Of a stretch of DNA of 64,000 nucleotides, positions 45,405 through 56,590 are shown one piece after another (position 1 is the first letter of the stretch; each line of letters opens with the position of its first letter). The DNA lies in assembly GCA_029959085.1 (NCBI GenBank), contig JARWIR010000016.1, positions 7,175,441-7,239,440 on the forward strand, given 5' to 3'. Origin of the DNA: Nemophila menziesii. Its lineage: Eukaryota > Streptophyta > Magnoliopsida > Boraginales > Hydrophyllaceae. The position numbers were made by a program, and so were the translations under genes. The notes beneath the pieces were generated by a model. That model saw only the letters and a program-made list of their open reading frames with translations. It searched no databases and was not told the DNA's origin.

Positions 45405-46993
45405 TGATGTCTCCCTTTTTGTTCTAGTTTTATGCCCTTAGGAGAAATCATTTTAGGTGGATAATTGACTAATATGATATACTTTTAGTGTTATTTCGCT
45501 ATATTTCATTTTCTCTCTTTGGAATTTATTATTTTTCATTTATTAAGTTTTTGCACGTTAAATGGGTTGTTTTTAGTGCAAAGTTTATAGGTCCATGGAT
45601 GCTATGGAGCACCAATACAAGGAGAGGAATCGAGAATTAAAGTCTTAGATCGTGTAGAAAAGTCAAAGGCGAGAAAAGATTTCGCGAAGAATTGACAAGA
45701 AAAGCTGCAAATCTGGAAGACTGATATTGATTGCTGATTTTGAGCTACTTACACTTGGATTCAGCCTTTGGGTCGTGAAATAATTTTTATTCTTTATTGA
45801 GTTAGGAAGATTTATCAACTGGAATGGGTCAATTTGGAGTTGATTTGAGAAAGTTATAACCGTTTTACTAAGGTATGCACACCAGTTACGGAATTTAATT
45901 AAAAGGTTGGACTTGGGCTTTTTAATATTTCACTAATTCACTTAAGTAATAGCCCAAGTCCAATTTTGAGCTTATAAATATACCTTTTGACTATTATTTT
46001 CGACACTAACTTAATTTACACAAGTCAGAAACGCCAGAGAGAAAGTCAGAAGCAAGAAAAAGGAAAAAGCTAAGAGCTTGAGAAAGACATCTTCTCCAAA
46101 TCACAGCCAAACCCAATCCTCAATTAGGTTTTCTTATCTTTTAATTCTGTAATAATCATGAGTTCATTTATTTTTATTTCCTTAGTTTTTAATTCCGTTA
46201 TGAACTAAATTCATTTGTACTTGAGAATCGCGAATTGGGTAGAACCCTAACTTGATTATTTAATGTTTTTCTAATTTGGGATTTTGTAATTTAAATTGAA
46301 TTCGTTATTTTATGTTGGCTTTTATTTTATTCTTGAATTATTATCTTTAGAGTCATGAACTAAGGGTAATTGTTAGTATCTAGGCTATTCACTATAGTGG
46401 CGTAGTGATAATCTTGACGGGGGGTTTAGATACAGACCTAGGTAATTGTCGTTGGTATTCGCCAATGACCTTGACAGGCTTGACTAACCAATAGACAATG
46501 AGATAAAGAACTTGAACCATCTGAAAGTAGTTGTAATCATCTTGACGGAGTTTATAATACCGTAGGAGAGCTCTTAGGTCCACCCTGTCAGGCTAAGAGA
46601 CTTTAGAATCCAGACTAGCATAAACATAACAATTCAGCCCTTAACAGATAGAATTAATTAAGAAGGTTTAGGTGAAACCCTTGCGAGACTCAAGTACTAC
46701 TTCTCTTTTTGCGTCCAACTATTCTACTTGCATCATTTTTATTTCAGTTTAATTAATTTAGTCTTTAAATTATTTTTGCATCTTAGTTCTTAAAGAAAAA
46801 CCCAAACAAACTTTATATCAATTACTTTTCTGTATTTGCAATTATTTCACTAATTGATCCACACCTGAGTTGTACCTAATCCATCCCTGCAAACGAATCT
46901 GATTTATCGGTTTATTACTTGGACAACCGTAACTTGCGCTTTGTGAGTCCTTAATCTTTTACGCATTATTTTATAACACACAAGGACACACCA
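45405..46993 (+). mobile_element. Solo LTR, family A, complete
   Basis: 1589 bp, TGATGTCTCCC to ACACACCA, with a perfect 5-bp duplication GGTCT (45400-45404 and 46994-46998). TATAAATA lies at 45973-45980. It is the reference copy for the split LTR at 1980-11005. The sequence after it resumes with TGATGTCTAC, the start of a related LTR, so it sits exactly at that element's polypurine tract/LTR boundary. Confidence 0.85.
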
Positions 46994-46998
46994 GGTCT

Positions 46999-48215
46999 TG
47001 ATGTCTACTTTTATGTGATAGATTAATCTATTCATGAGACATATTTTTATGGGTTATTTGTACTTATTTGAGGGATTATTCCCAATATTTAGACATACTC
47101 TAATTTCTTGTCCAGTGTTGGATATTTGTTACTTTAAGAGCTATTTGTGCGGAATTTATGTGTTAAGTGTGAAACTCTTAGGTACTTGGATGATACGATA
47201 TCCTGAGACGGGGATAAAAAGTTTAGAAAGGAAGGTCAAACCCAAGTTAAGGCGTTCAAGGACCAAAAATCCACTTTTCGAAAGTTAGAACGTTTACCGA
47301 CTAATTTTGGAAATCAACATGATAGAGTCCCTACGTGCAATTGACGAAGAGTCTGGGGGAGCACTTTGGATTGTGGATAGCACTTGAAGTCAGGAGTGTG
47401 TGAGAGTTGACGTTTTATGACTTGGAGATAAGATGAAGGAGTAATTAAAGTTGCAGCGGTCGTGGCTCAAATTAGTCCACTCATTTAGTAAAACATTTTT
47501 GGTCGACTTGGGCCATTTAAACGTCTGGGAGAAAAAGCTAGATCCCTACTCCACGATTCCTTCATCAATTCCATTCAGTCATTAGAGTAATTTGTATTTA
47601 TTTTGTGTTTTAAACATGAGTCTGATACTTATACTCTCTGGTTTTCATTATTTAGTTATGAACTAATTTACTTTAACTTGAGTTTGCAATTATGTATGAA
47701 CCTTGAATACTATTTTGGTGATGATTTATGTTATTTGGGATCAATTTATGTTTAATTAAATTGTGTTATTGATTATAGTTGTTTATGAATTGATTAATTT
47801 AGCTTTCTAGATCAAATATAGATTGACCTTAGTACCCTATATTGTTACCCTAACAGGGTGTTTGAGGATAGAACTAGTTCATCTACGTCGGGCTTGATTA
47901 GTCGGATAATCATATAGGGTAGTTACTATTAGTGTCGATCTTTTACTTAGAATCCCCTCACCCGAGTACTCTATTAACTGTTAGGCAACCTTCTAAGCTA
48001 CCCTGATTGGAGTTATAAGGAAGTTAGAATCCCGATTAGCATAACTACCCAGTTTACCCTCATAACTAGAATTATTGACTTAGTGTGATAGAGAAATACT
48101 AAGAAATTCGAGTTATACACTCATCTCTTATCTCTTCGATAGTTTATTTTCTTTATTAGTTTAATTAATCCATTTCCATTTATTGCATATTTTAGTCTTT
48201 ATTATATAAACCATA
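46999..48215 (+). repeat. LTR, family B
   Basis: Starts TGATGTCTACTTTTATGTG. Later landmarks: GGGATTATTCCCAATATTTAG, TTATGTGTTAAGTGTGAAACT and CCTCACCCGAGT. Related sequence lies at 59620-60229 and, split, at 27806/36203. Its organisation parallels family A, a distant relative. The 3' end is lost near 48215. Confidence 0.65.
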
Positions 48216-48996
48216 CTGACGACCAAAAAAAAATATAAACCATACAAATATATCTTTTATTGCAGTATTTTATTAATAACTACTAAATCATCTACGCTTC
48301 TTAAAGACACTAAGTTTAAAGTTAAGACCATAATCCTTGTGAAGAATGATATTATTACGTACGAATTCCTTGCGAATGACATGTGCACTTGTAGGGAATG
48401 ATTTTTAGAGGGTGTTGATTGTTAGATCATTTTATCACATCTCTGGAGACAAGACTAGTAAATTTCTCTCATATCTGCATTGGAATAGGAATGATGTACA
48501 TATTTTTAGATTAGGGGAGATATGGTAGTATAAAATGTATATCATGTAGTATGCACTGCGTATGCGGTTATTGAATGAAAAAGACTGAAAAACTACCGCA
48601 AACCGAAGCCAAGACTTCATAAGCATTTCTTCAAAAAGAACTGATAAAATAAAAAAAAATGCTAAAACTTAATGACAAAAAATTAAAACATAATCTATTC
48701 CTACCGTTTCTTCTTTTCATTTGTAAAATGGCAACAACACTAATTCTAACTTTTCTTTATGTTGGATAATCTAGACTTCTGAATTCCTATCCTTGCTTTA
48801 TCCAATTTTAGGTTTCGAAAAGTGAAGAGTCATTACTGTTGAGCCCGGTAGATTCGTTACCTGTAGCATAGTAGTGGTACTTGACGCTATGTTATCCGTT
48901 CTCATGTTTAGGCATCTAGCGTAACTATCACATTTAATTAGAGAAAACGTAAGGCCGGAAGGGGCAACTAAAGGTCATACATATCCAACAGAAAAA
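48216..48996. other. Non-genic stretch
   Basis: No coding exon or bounded repeat recognised. Confidence 0.5.
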
Positions 48997-49010
48997 ATAT
49001 TACAAACACA

Positions 49011-49417
49011 AACCAGTTGGGCTAGCTCAACTGGCCAGGGCCCTTGTCTCTCAACTAAGAGGTACAGGGTTCGAATCCCGGAGGTGGAATAAAGTTTAAA
49101 ATGTTGTTGGCCAGAACTATATTGTCTCATCCATGAGGTCCAAGGTTCGAATCCCGGAGGTGGAATAAAGTTTAAAATGTTGTTGGCCAGAGCTATATTG
49201 TCTCATCCATGAGGTCCAAGGTTCGAATCCCGAAGGTGGAAGAAAGTTAAGAAGGTTATTGGACAGGGCTCTAGTGTATCATCCATGAGGTCCAAGGCTC
49301 GAAAAACCCTCCCAGAACATGGGTAACCTAGTTCTGACTTGCCTGGGGATATGGTTGGGGAGGCGGTCATATTTCCCCGTGGGATTAGTCGGGTGAAAGC
49401 TCGGAACCCACGGTATC

Positions 49418-49460
<43 letters not shown>
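49011..49460 (+). mobile_element. Au-like tRNA-derived SINE with amplified B-box units
   Basis: 450 bp with a target duplication of at least 14 bp (ATATTACAAACACA at 48997-49010 and 49461-49474) and a run of 43 A. The head has a pol III A box (TAGCTCAACTGG, about 49022) and B box (GGTTCGAATCC, about 49069). The B-box segment is repeated with a period of about 76 bp, giving further GGTTCGAATCC copies near 49144 and 49221 and a mutated one near 49297. The body (GGGGATATGG.., CCCCGTGGGATTAGTCGGG) matches the Au SINE pattern. It is not a tRNA gene: there is no acceptor stem. Confidence 0.88.
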
Positions 49461-49464
<4 letters not shown>

Positions 49465-49618
49465 TACAAACACATTCAAAATATGAAATTTGGTAGTAGA
49501 GAGCCATTTGTGATATGTGATATCTTTGCTGGAACAATAGATGCATCAACTAATTAAATTCATGCCTTCTCCCCAGCCTGTGGCCCATCCCGCCCTAACG
49601 TAGTAGTTTCAGGTAGTG

Positions 49619-52600
49619 TTAGACTAGTTGCTGCACTACCAGTCCAATTATTATTTTACCCCAGTAGCAATATTTTTCAAAGCAATAGTTTAATCTTGGA
49701 TCTGTAATCTTAATCTTCCAATGACCATCACTGTAATTACCTTTCTCAGCCTCCCTCATTTGCATTTCTCGGAAAGCCTTATCATTGGAACTAAGCCAAC
49801 AATATTTATGCAACTTCTTTGGCATTGCGTCGTGTACTTTCCACCACCCTGAGTGTGCAATATCATTTGCATACACCGCCATTTTATCCCGGTTCCAGTT
49901 GCAATCATAATCGCGGAAACATACCCATGGTTTATAGCCAAAATAGTGAATAACATATAGTTCGGGAGGGTCAGCTGCAAAGAGTCGCATCCGTTTTTCT
50001 TTTCTCTTTGGGTTTTCATGAAGCTCAAAAATCTTTTGGAAGTTCATGTGACTCGGGATTCGATGCCACCATGTGAAGATCTCATTCAAGAAGCCTTGAT
50101 CACCACCATTATATGATTTAATATCATTGATATGATCCATTAACAACTGAAACGTACAATTTGATGGTTCTATTATCATAACACCAGAATTAAATTCTTG
50201 CAATAGTGCGGATTTCCCAACCTGCTGCTCTCAAACCTTCTCTATAGTATTCACTTATTGTTTCATCTACAAGTATTACAAGATCCCTTGTTGAACCTGT
50301 CATACGGATGCTTTGAGCTGCAGTAATGGCTCCACATACATAATTATCCGCTGAGTGCAGAATTGTTACGTATGCTTCTCTACGCGCCTTACTTGAGTAC
50401 CATTGCTCTTTAGCCTTGAATGGAACAGTAAGTTCACATGAACCAACCGGAAGACGAAGCTTTTCTCTGAGTATATGAAGATCTGGTGTGTAGAGCCATG
50501 CATTGCCTTCACGTATAACCAAATCCTTGCATGTAAACAGATTCGGAGTTGGAAAACAATCTGTAATTATAAGCACACTTACTGGATGAGATCCTTTTCT
50601 AGTAGCAGCGAGATTAGCTGCTGCAAGTTCCAAGTGCAAACGAGCCACATCTCTTGACCAATCCCCTGATTTATTGCACGGAAGCTTTACAACAATGAGG
50701 TCAATTCGTGGTTGTCCAAGGAAATTAAGCGTAGGCAATGTCGGGCAAGTAGGAACTCTAAACTCTTCTTCTTCGTCGATCCAGCTAGGATAAAGTATCG
50801 CCCAAGTGATATTATCTGGAACATGATCCAAGTGTAAATTGACATGGTTAACTTCAGGTAGAATTAGTTTCCACTGCTGAACTTCATTATCATTGAAATT
50901 TAAAAGCCCAATTCCTTGATAATTATGTCTGTTCGGTAATCTTTCTATAATTCTCTGTATTTTGTCCCAATTGATATCTAAAGCCGACAGATAACGCGGA
51001 TCTACATTAGATCTTTCCCTTATCGATTTATCTACTAAATTTGTCCTGCAAGAAAAATCACACATCAAATTACATAAGAAAGTGGTATGCTATGCAATAT
51101 ACCCTATAAGATTATGTAGTAAACAAATTATATTGTAGAGAGAAAGTTAAAGTGAGCTTTATCATACTGAGTAAGAGAATCAGATACATATTCAGCTTTT
51201 TGAATTGTTGGAACATGAAGAAGTGTAGACAATGCTCCCAGTAGGAAAATAGCTAGGACAAGCTTTATGGTGAGAGCTTTAAAGTTCAAGATCTTGTCTA
51301 GGCTTGAGCTGTAAACAAGCTTTACGGCTCTTTTCTTAGTCTCGTCTCTGAAATATATTAAAAGATCTGGTAATCAAACAAACATTCACAAAGATTTGGT
51401 AGTCTAATCTATAATTTGTCACTAAATAATTCTAAGTACAGAAAAAAAGATTAACTCTCTCTCAATGAATTTCACCCAATTATTCTTTGCACATCATTTC
51501 ACCATCTGAGAAATTACTCTAATAGAATCGGTCCATCTAAACTTGAATATATAAGAAAAAATTAATTGCGTATTAATTGATATTCCTTTGTACGTTTGAC
51601 GTTGCGAAGGGTTGAAAAAAGTTGGAAATATGGCACATATTTTTTTATTTATAATACATGAGAGAGTCACTTTGGACTCAGAGTAAATGACTCCAATAGA
51701 CTTAATCCCAGAACATTTTGGTCTCTGCGGATTAACCTAACTGCCATATTTAGCACTCTACGCATTCTTGTTTGTACTCTTGATAAAAAAAAATTACAAA
51801 AAATTAAAAGAAAAACTAAAAAGAGGAAAATATTGATCCCATATTCTGATTTGAATGACATTTTAAATTTTCAGATGAAAAAAAAAAAAATTAGATCCCG
51901 GTCTATTATAGGCCTCTTTTGTAACGAAAAAAAATTAGATAACAAACAAAGAGATGACATCTCTTATATATTCTTCTGTTCTGTTCTTGTGTTAAAATAG
52001 TAAATCGATTCAAACTTTTGTATAAATATAGTCACATAAGGCACACGACTAGCTAGAAATGATGCTTACTTATTTGCTAGGTTACATAAGTTTCACAAAT
52101 AGAGCTAGTTTGTTGTTTTCACAATATGTATAATTAATTGGAACAAGAAAAAAGGTGGAACCAAAAAAGAATATGTATAAGTCGTTGCCTAAACACATTA
52201 TTTGCTAGATACATGTATAAGTATAAGTCGCCTATACCTAGTTAGAAGGAAAGAGATACAAAAGGATTATGAAATTAAGTCTAGATATAGCTAGGAACTA
52301 AAAGAAGAATCTAGCAAAATTGAAAAGGAGAAACAGTGAGCAAGAGCCAAAGAAGACATAAAGGTGCATGGAAGGAAAATTGGAAAGCCATCAAGGAGAA
52401 GTAGCAAGCAAAGAGTTGGAGCAAAGAAGAAAAATGTCATGCTAGAAAAGTAGCTAAGTGAGAAATGATCAAATGCAATCCGTGAAGATACAAAGATCAT
52501 ATGCATCAAGCAAGTCATTAAAAGATATGCAAAGAAGAAAGATCAAAGAAGATCTAGCAAGAAGAGATTAAAGAGACAAAGTAATAATAAATCCTATATT

Positions 52601-52790
52601 TAAATGGTAAAGAGACAAGAAAAACATAGTAAAATAAAGGTCAGAAGCTGATATTTGAAACTTACGGGGATATATATAAGCAGCCTGTAGCGAGGTTCAG
52701 GAGCAAAACTTACGGGGATATATGAAGCAGCCTGTAGCGAGGTTCAGGAGCAGATGAAGCATCACGTGCAGCATCATGGCTTCCTCTCAT
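49619..52790 (-). pseudogene. GUX-like glucuronosyltransferase pseudogene
   Basis: Paralogue of the gene at 22-24 kb. Minus-strand exons: 52790-52714 (ATG, MRGSHDAARDASSAPEPRYR), 51347-51168 (membrane anchor LTIKLVLAIFLLGALSTLL) and 51045 to about 49619, with GT..AG introns of 1366 and 122 bp. Exon 2 is 180 bp in both copies. At about 50200 some 182 bp present in the other copy are deleted. This removes NEWNYSKFRLWQL and the catalytic DxD (IDADLL) and shifts frame straight into TAA (RTIARI then stop). A second deletion of about 20 bp near 49655 destroys the C-terminus. Introns are kept, so it is not a retrocopy. Confidence 0.92.
52658..52753 (-). repeat. 48-bp tandem duplication across exon 1 donor
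   Basis: Two copies (52658-52705, 52706-52753) of a unit covering the end of exon 1 and its GTAAGT donor. Using the distal donor would retain the proximal GTAAGT, which reads TAA in frame, so only the proximal donor (after 52714) gives a coding message. Confidence 0.85.
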
Positions 52791-53479
52791 GGTCTTGGGC
52801 CAACGTTAATGGCAACGTAACCTAGACAGATGGCATCAAACAATTTATGGTTTGTGTGTTGCGTAAAATAGTTGATTTTGTGAGATTATCTATACGAATG
52901 TTTGTTCTTAATAGTTGAACGTTGTTACAAATTTATAATCTTTCTAAGTTTGGCTTTCCATGTGTAATGATTACACATGGAACTGATTTGCACGTTGTTG
53001 TACCGCAAACTCATTAATACAACTTGATGGAAATTTGTTTAATTATATAATTAAATTCTCTAGAACTACTAAAATAGTTAGGTGTTTTGAGCTTTGAATC
53101 GTGCTTAATTTTTATTTTTTCGTCGGATAGTCGTGCTTAATAGTGGTGCGTTATTTATTATAATAAAACTGAGTTCATTAGGAATTAAAACAATGATTGC
53201 AATCAAAAAGTTTCTCCTTCAAATCAAATCTTTGTCATGTAATCGTGTGATTCTCTACAAATGATTTTTTAGTTATAAATTTTCGTTTCTTTGGGTTAAG
53301 GTTAGACAGTCATATTTGGGGTTCAGTTCTATTGATCATTCAATAAAATTATAGAAAGCTACTCAAAAAACAAAAAATGGATGAGATCAAAGATACGTGA
53401 CTGCAGTAATACTTCTGACTTTGTGGAACATATAGAAAGCTAGAATGAAAGGTCTCTTTTAAAAAAAAAGAAATGCGCG

Positions 53480-54125
53480 GTGCAAAAAATTTTAAAAAAA
53501 ACAAAATTCGTCTTGAAACACCTATTTGAAAATAAGGAGGCCAAGGATCTAAACAATAAGGGCAGATCTAAGGCACAATGTCAAGATGATGAGAATGAAA
53601 ATCCAATCTTATATGATGAGGCAGATATGATATGGCTATGTGATTCGTCGCACACTAAAAACTGGGAACCAACAAGTATGGTGTCCATTGCAGTTAATAA
53701 AGAGGGCGAAGTTAGGAATATTAATACAAAGAGAGCAAGAGTTAATAGTAGCCTGGAAGGTGAGATGTGGGCGATTTTGTGAGCTATGAGATCGGCCACA
53801 AATCTTGGAATTAAGAGTAGCTCTTTCTACTCAGGGAACCTTGAGGTGATTCAAGGTATTAATAGACGTGGAGGAATCGACTGGAGGATCCGCCCCATGA
53901 TATCTGAGGCATGGAGGTGGATAGGAAGATTCCCGGAATGGAAGATTAACCATTACAAAAGGAAATTTAATGGAGTGGCGGACATCCTTGCTAAAAGTGC
54001 TAGACTTAATCTAGACTTATCTAATTGTCCTAGTAGGTCGTTGGTAGAGTTATATGCTTGTATGAATAACGTGTATTCGAGTTGTACCAGACATCGATGT
54101 TAGACTGTATTATTGACAAAAAAAA
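53480..54125 (+). pseudogene. LINE 3' end with RNase H-like domain
   Basis: Frames 53480-53782 and 53786-54103 together read as the C-terminal RNase H domain of plant L1-type LINEs: IWLCDSSHTKNWEPTSM, LEGEMWAIL, the GNLEVIQGINRRGGIDWRI block and NHYKRKFNGVADILAKSA. One stop and frame change separates the halves (about 53780). An A-rich tail (about 54116-54126) marks the 3' end. It is 5'-truncated, as usual for LINEs. The catalytic-site pattern is partly lost. Confidence 0.75.
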
Positions 54126-54817
54126 AGTTCTCTTGATCATGGTCGCAGGGGTATTTGAAGTTTTGAGTTGTTATTGGTTGGTTTGAAAGAAACGCGTAAT
54201 TGCTTTAATGTCAAAATTATTAAATCACTTTCACGTTTATTCCAAAAATAAATCAACGGACAGACAAGTGGACAAACTCGCAAAAAATGATAGATACGAA
54301 GCCATAGAAGTTAGCGGGAACAACAGCAATTTAAATAACCTAATGAAAGATTTCTGAAGGACGAGTATCGACTAATTTCTAGTTGTTGGTGCCCTTTGGC
54401 ACCTTTCCTTATCCAAAAAAAAAGAAGTGAGGAGAAAACTCTCTGACATTGTTTCAAATATATCTAATGATTTTCGAGATGTTTTTTATTTTTAGTCGAA
54501 AAACTTTCCATAAATAGAACAATGTTACAAAAGTGTTGCCCTATGTTGATTGAATTGTGAGCATTACATAGTAGTTTTGCCAGGGGATAAGTTCATTTTT
54601 AAGCCTAGAGTTGCATTAGTCTTCTAATAATAGGCCACCTAATAATTTTATTCTAAGTATAAGCCTAAAAATAATTAGTCTTCTAATTTTAGGCCTCTAA
54701 AATTATTTAGTACCAAAAATACCCCATATAAATTATATACTACTTAATTAACACCTAAATAACCTCATAACTACATTTTAAAATCAAAACAAAAAAGCTC
54801 ACACATCTCTCTCTCCC

Positions 54818-54959
54818 CTATATAAACATACACTACACCTAAAACACACACTAGCTTAAATTCTTCAATTTTGCTCGAATTTCATACAGTTTTCGAAGCT
54901 AAATCAACAATATAAGCTTCTAATCTAACAATATCAAGGAATTTACGATAAAAAACAAG
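54818..54959 (+). promoter_or_regulatory. TATA promoter and untranslated exon
   Basis: CTATATAAACATACAC is followed by a leader and a donor, AAACAAG then GTAACC, at about 54960. It probably drove the transposase gene of the parent element. Confidence 0.5.
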
Positions 54960-55454
54960 GTAACCATCACAATTCTTAAGGTTTTTTTTTTCAAATTCGT
55001 TTTTTGTTTATTTTCTATGATTTTCTGTGATTTTTTTTACAATTCTGTTTTTCCAGTTGTTTTTATTTCATGTTTATCTATACTCGTCTGTAATCTTAGA
55101 TATCAATTCACGTTTTTCATTTTTTTCTTTTTTATTCATTTTGTACTGTAATTTATTGTTTTTGGCAATGCAGATGATTTCTTTGTGTTATGAGCTGCGT
55201 TTTGAGTTTAATATTGATCATAAAGTACCGTTGATTCGTTTTGCACTTTAATGAACTTTGTTCATTGAGTTTTTGTTAGTTTTGTTAAACAATCACGTGT
55301 ATATGTGATTTGCACTAATGAAAGTTGAAATAACTTACATGTGATGTTCATAAATGTTTAGATATTACATTTAGAGTTGATATATGCAGTTTTGCTGGTT
55401 GAATTACAGTTGTTAATATTCAAACGTTTTTTCTGCTTTTTTTTGTTACAGCAT

Positions 55455-55625
55455 TCTGCAAACAAAAATGTAGTTCTGGAACTACAAAAATGTTCTTCTA
55501 AGAACTACAAAAAGGTAGTTCTAGAAGAACTACAAAAAGTAGTTCTGCAACTATAAAAATGTAGTTACAGAACTACAAAAATATAGTTTTGCAACTACAA
55601 AAATAAAGTTGCAGACGGTTGTAAC
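55455..55625. repeat. Array of short palindromes (GTAGTT...AACTAC)
   Basis: Successive 16-19-bp inverted repeats such as GTAGTTCTGCAACTA, GTAGTTACAGAACTAC and GTAGTTCTAGAAGAACTAC, separated by AAAAATGTA-like spacers. Each could form a small hairpin. Related arrays occur at 55742-55800, 56218-56325 and 56505-56590. Confidence 0.85.
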
Positions 55626-55890
55626 TTTTTGTTTTTCCTGATACTTTCTACCTTCCTTATTCTTGCTTTTCTTTATTTATAAACATAATAATTCTCGAAA
55701 ATAATTCAGGAAAAAAGAGGAAGGTGGACCGAGAAGGAAGATGTGTAGTTACAGAACTACAAAAATGTACTTCTGCAACTATTAAAATGTAGTTGCAGAT
55801 TGTTGTAACTTTTTTTCCCCTAATACTTCTAGTTTCCTTATTCTTGCTTTCCTTTAGTTATAAACATACTAATTCTCGGAAATAATTCAG

Positions 55891-55990
55891 GAAAAAGGAG
55901 GAGGGTGGACCGAAAAAGAAGATGCGATGCGGAAGATGTGGTCGTCTCGGAAATCATAACACGTTGACTTGTGATCATCTTTTGAATTAG
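55891..55990 (+). pseudogene. Last exon of a MULE transposase (zinc knuckle)
   Basis: After the acceptor AATAATTCAG the frame reads KKEEGGPKKKMRCGRCGRLG, then NHNTLTCDHLLN and stop. Plant MULE transposases end with a basic stretch and a 'CxRCGxxGHNxxTC' knuckle. Here one extra residue (GNHN) lies before the His. A near copy of the acceptor and exon start lies 181 bp upstream (acceptor AG at 55708-55709). Confidence 0.6.
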
Positions 55991-56217
55991 TTATTTTCCG
56001 TTTTTCTTGTTTTTTTTTTTGCATAAAAAGTTCAAGTGTTTACTTGTTTAGTGACTTATTTTGGTTGTTGAACTATTATTATTTAATCGTTTATTATATA
56101 ATGAATTGATTTTCAAGTTTACCTTGTTTGTGTGTGTCAAAAAATTCATTATTTACAACGTCGACATGTTTCTTTGTATTGTTGATCTTTAAGATAACAA
56201 TATATGAAGAGTTCCAA

Positions 56218-56325
56218 AAAATGTACTTGCACAAGTACAAAAATGCACTTGCAAAAGTACAAAGGTGTACTTGCATATGTACAAAAATGTACTTACACGG
56301 GTACAAAAATGTACTTGCAGGACCT
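56218..56325. repeat. Palindrome array, GTACTTGCACAAGTAC type
   Basis: Four to five units of GTACTTGCACAAGTAC or variants with AAAAATG spacers, period about 24-25 bp. The arm sequence changed from GTAGTT to GTACTT in concert with its complement, keeping the pairing. Confidence 0.85.
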
Positions 56326-56504
56326 GTCCTACCGAGTTTCAATTTTGAGTTGAAAACTAACATATCGTGTGTTTAAACAATCACACATATTCAAAAAATA
56401 AACTTAACAATTCGTGTATAAAAAGATTCAAATACCATTAATATACTGAAATACGAGTCATTATATAATTTAAAAACAAATTAATCTTAAAAACACTTAA
56501 ATTT

Positions 56505-56590
56505 GTGTAGTTGTACAACTACATTTTTTCAATTGTGCAACTACAAAAATGTAGTTGTACAACTACAAAAGTTTAATTATGCAATTACAA
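56505..56590. repeat. Palindrome array, GTAGTTGTACAACTAC type
   Basis: Three to four units around GTAGTTGTACAACTAC and TTGTGCAACTAC, as in the arrays above. Confidence 0.8.

Noticed and set aside
49011..49100. A tRNA gene suggested by A and B boxes
   Set aside because: No acceptor stem pairing or complete cloverleaf. It is the head of an SINE with a poly-A tail and long target duplication.
49279..49557. ORFs with poly-Phe or poly-Lys runs
   Set aside because: Translation of the SINE A-tail on either strand.
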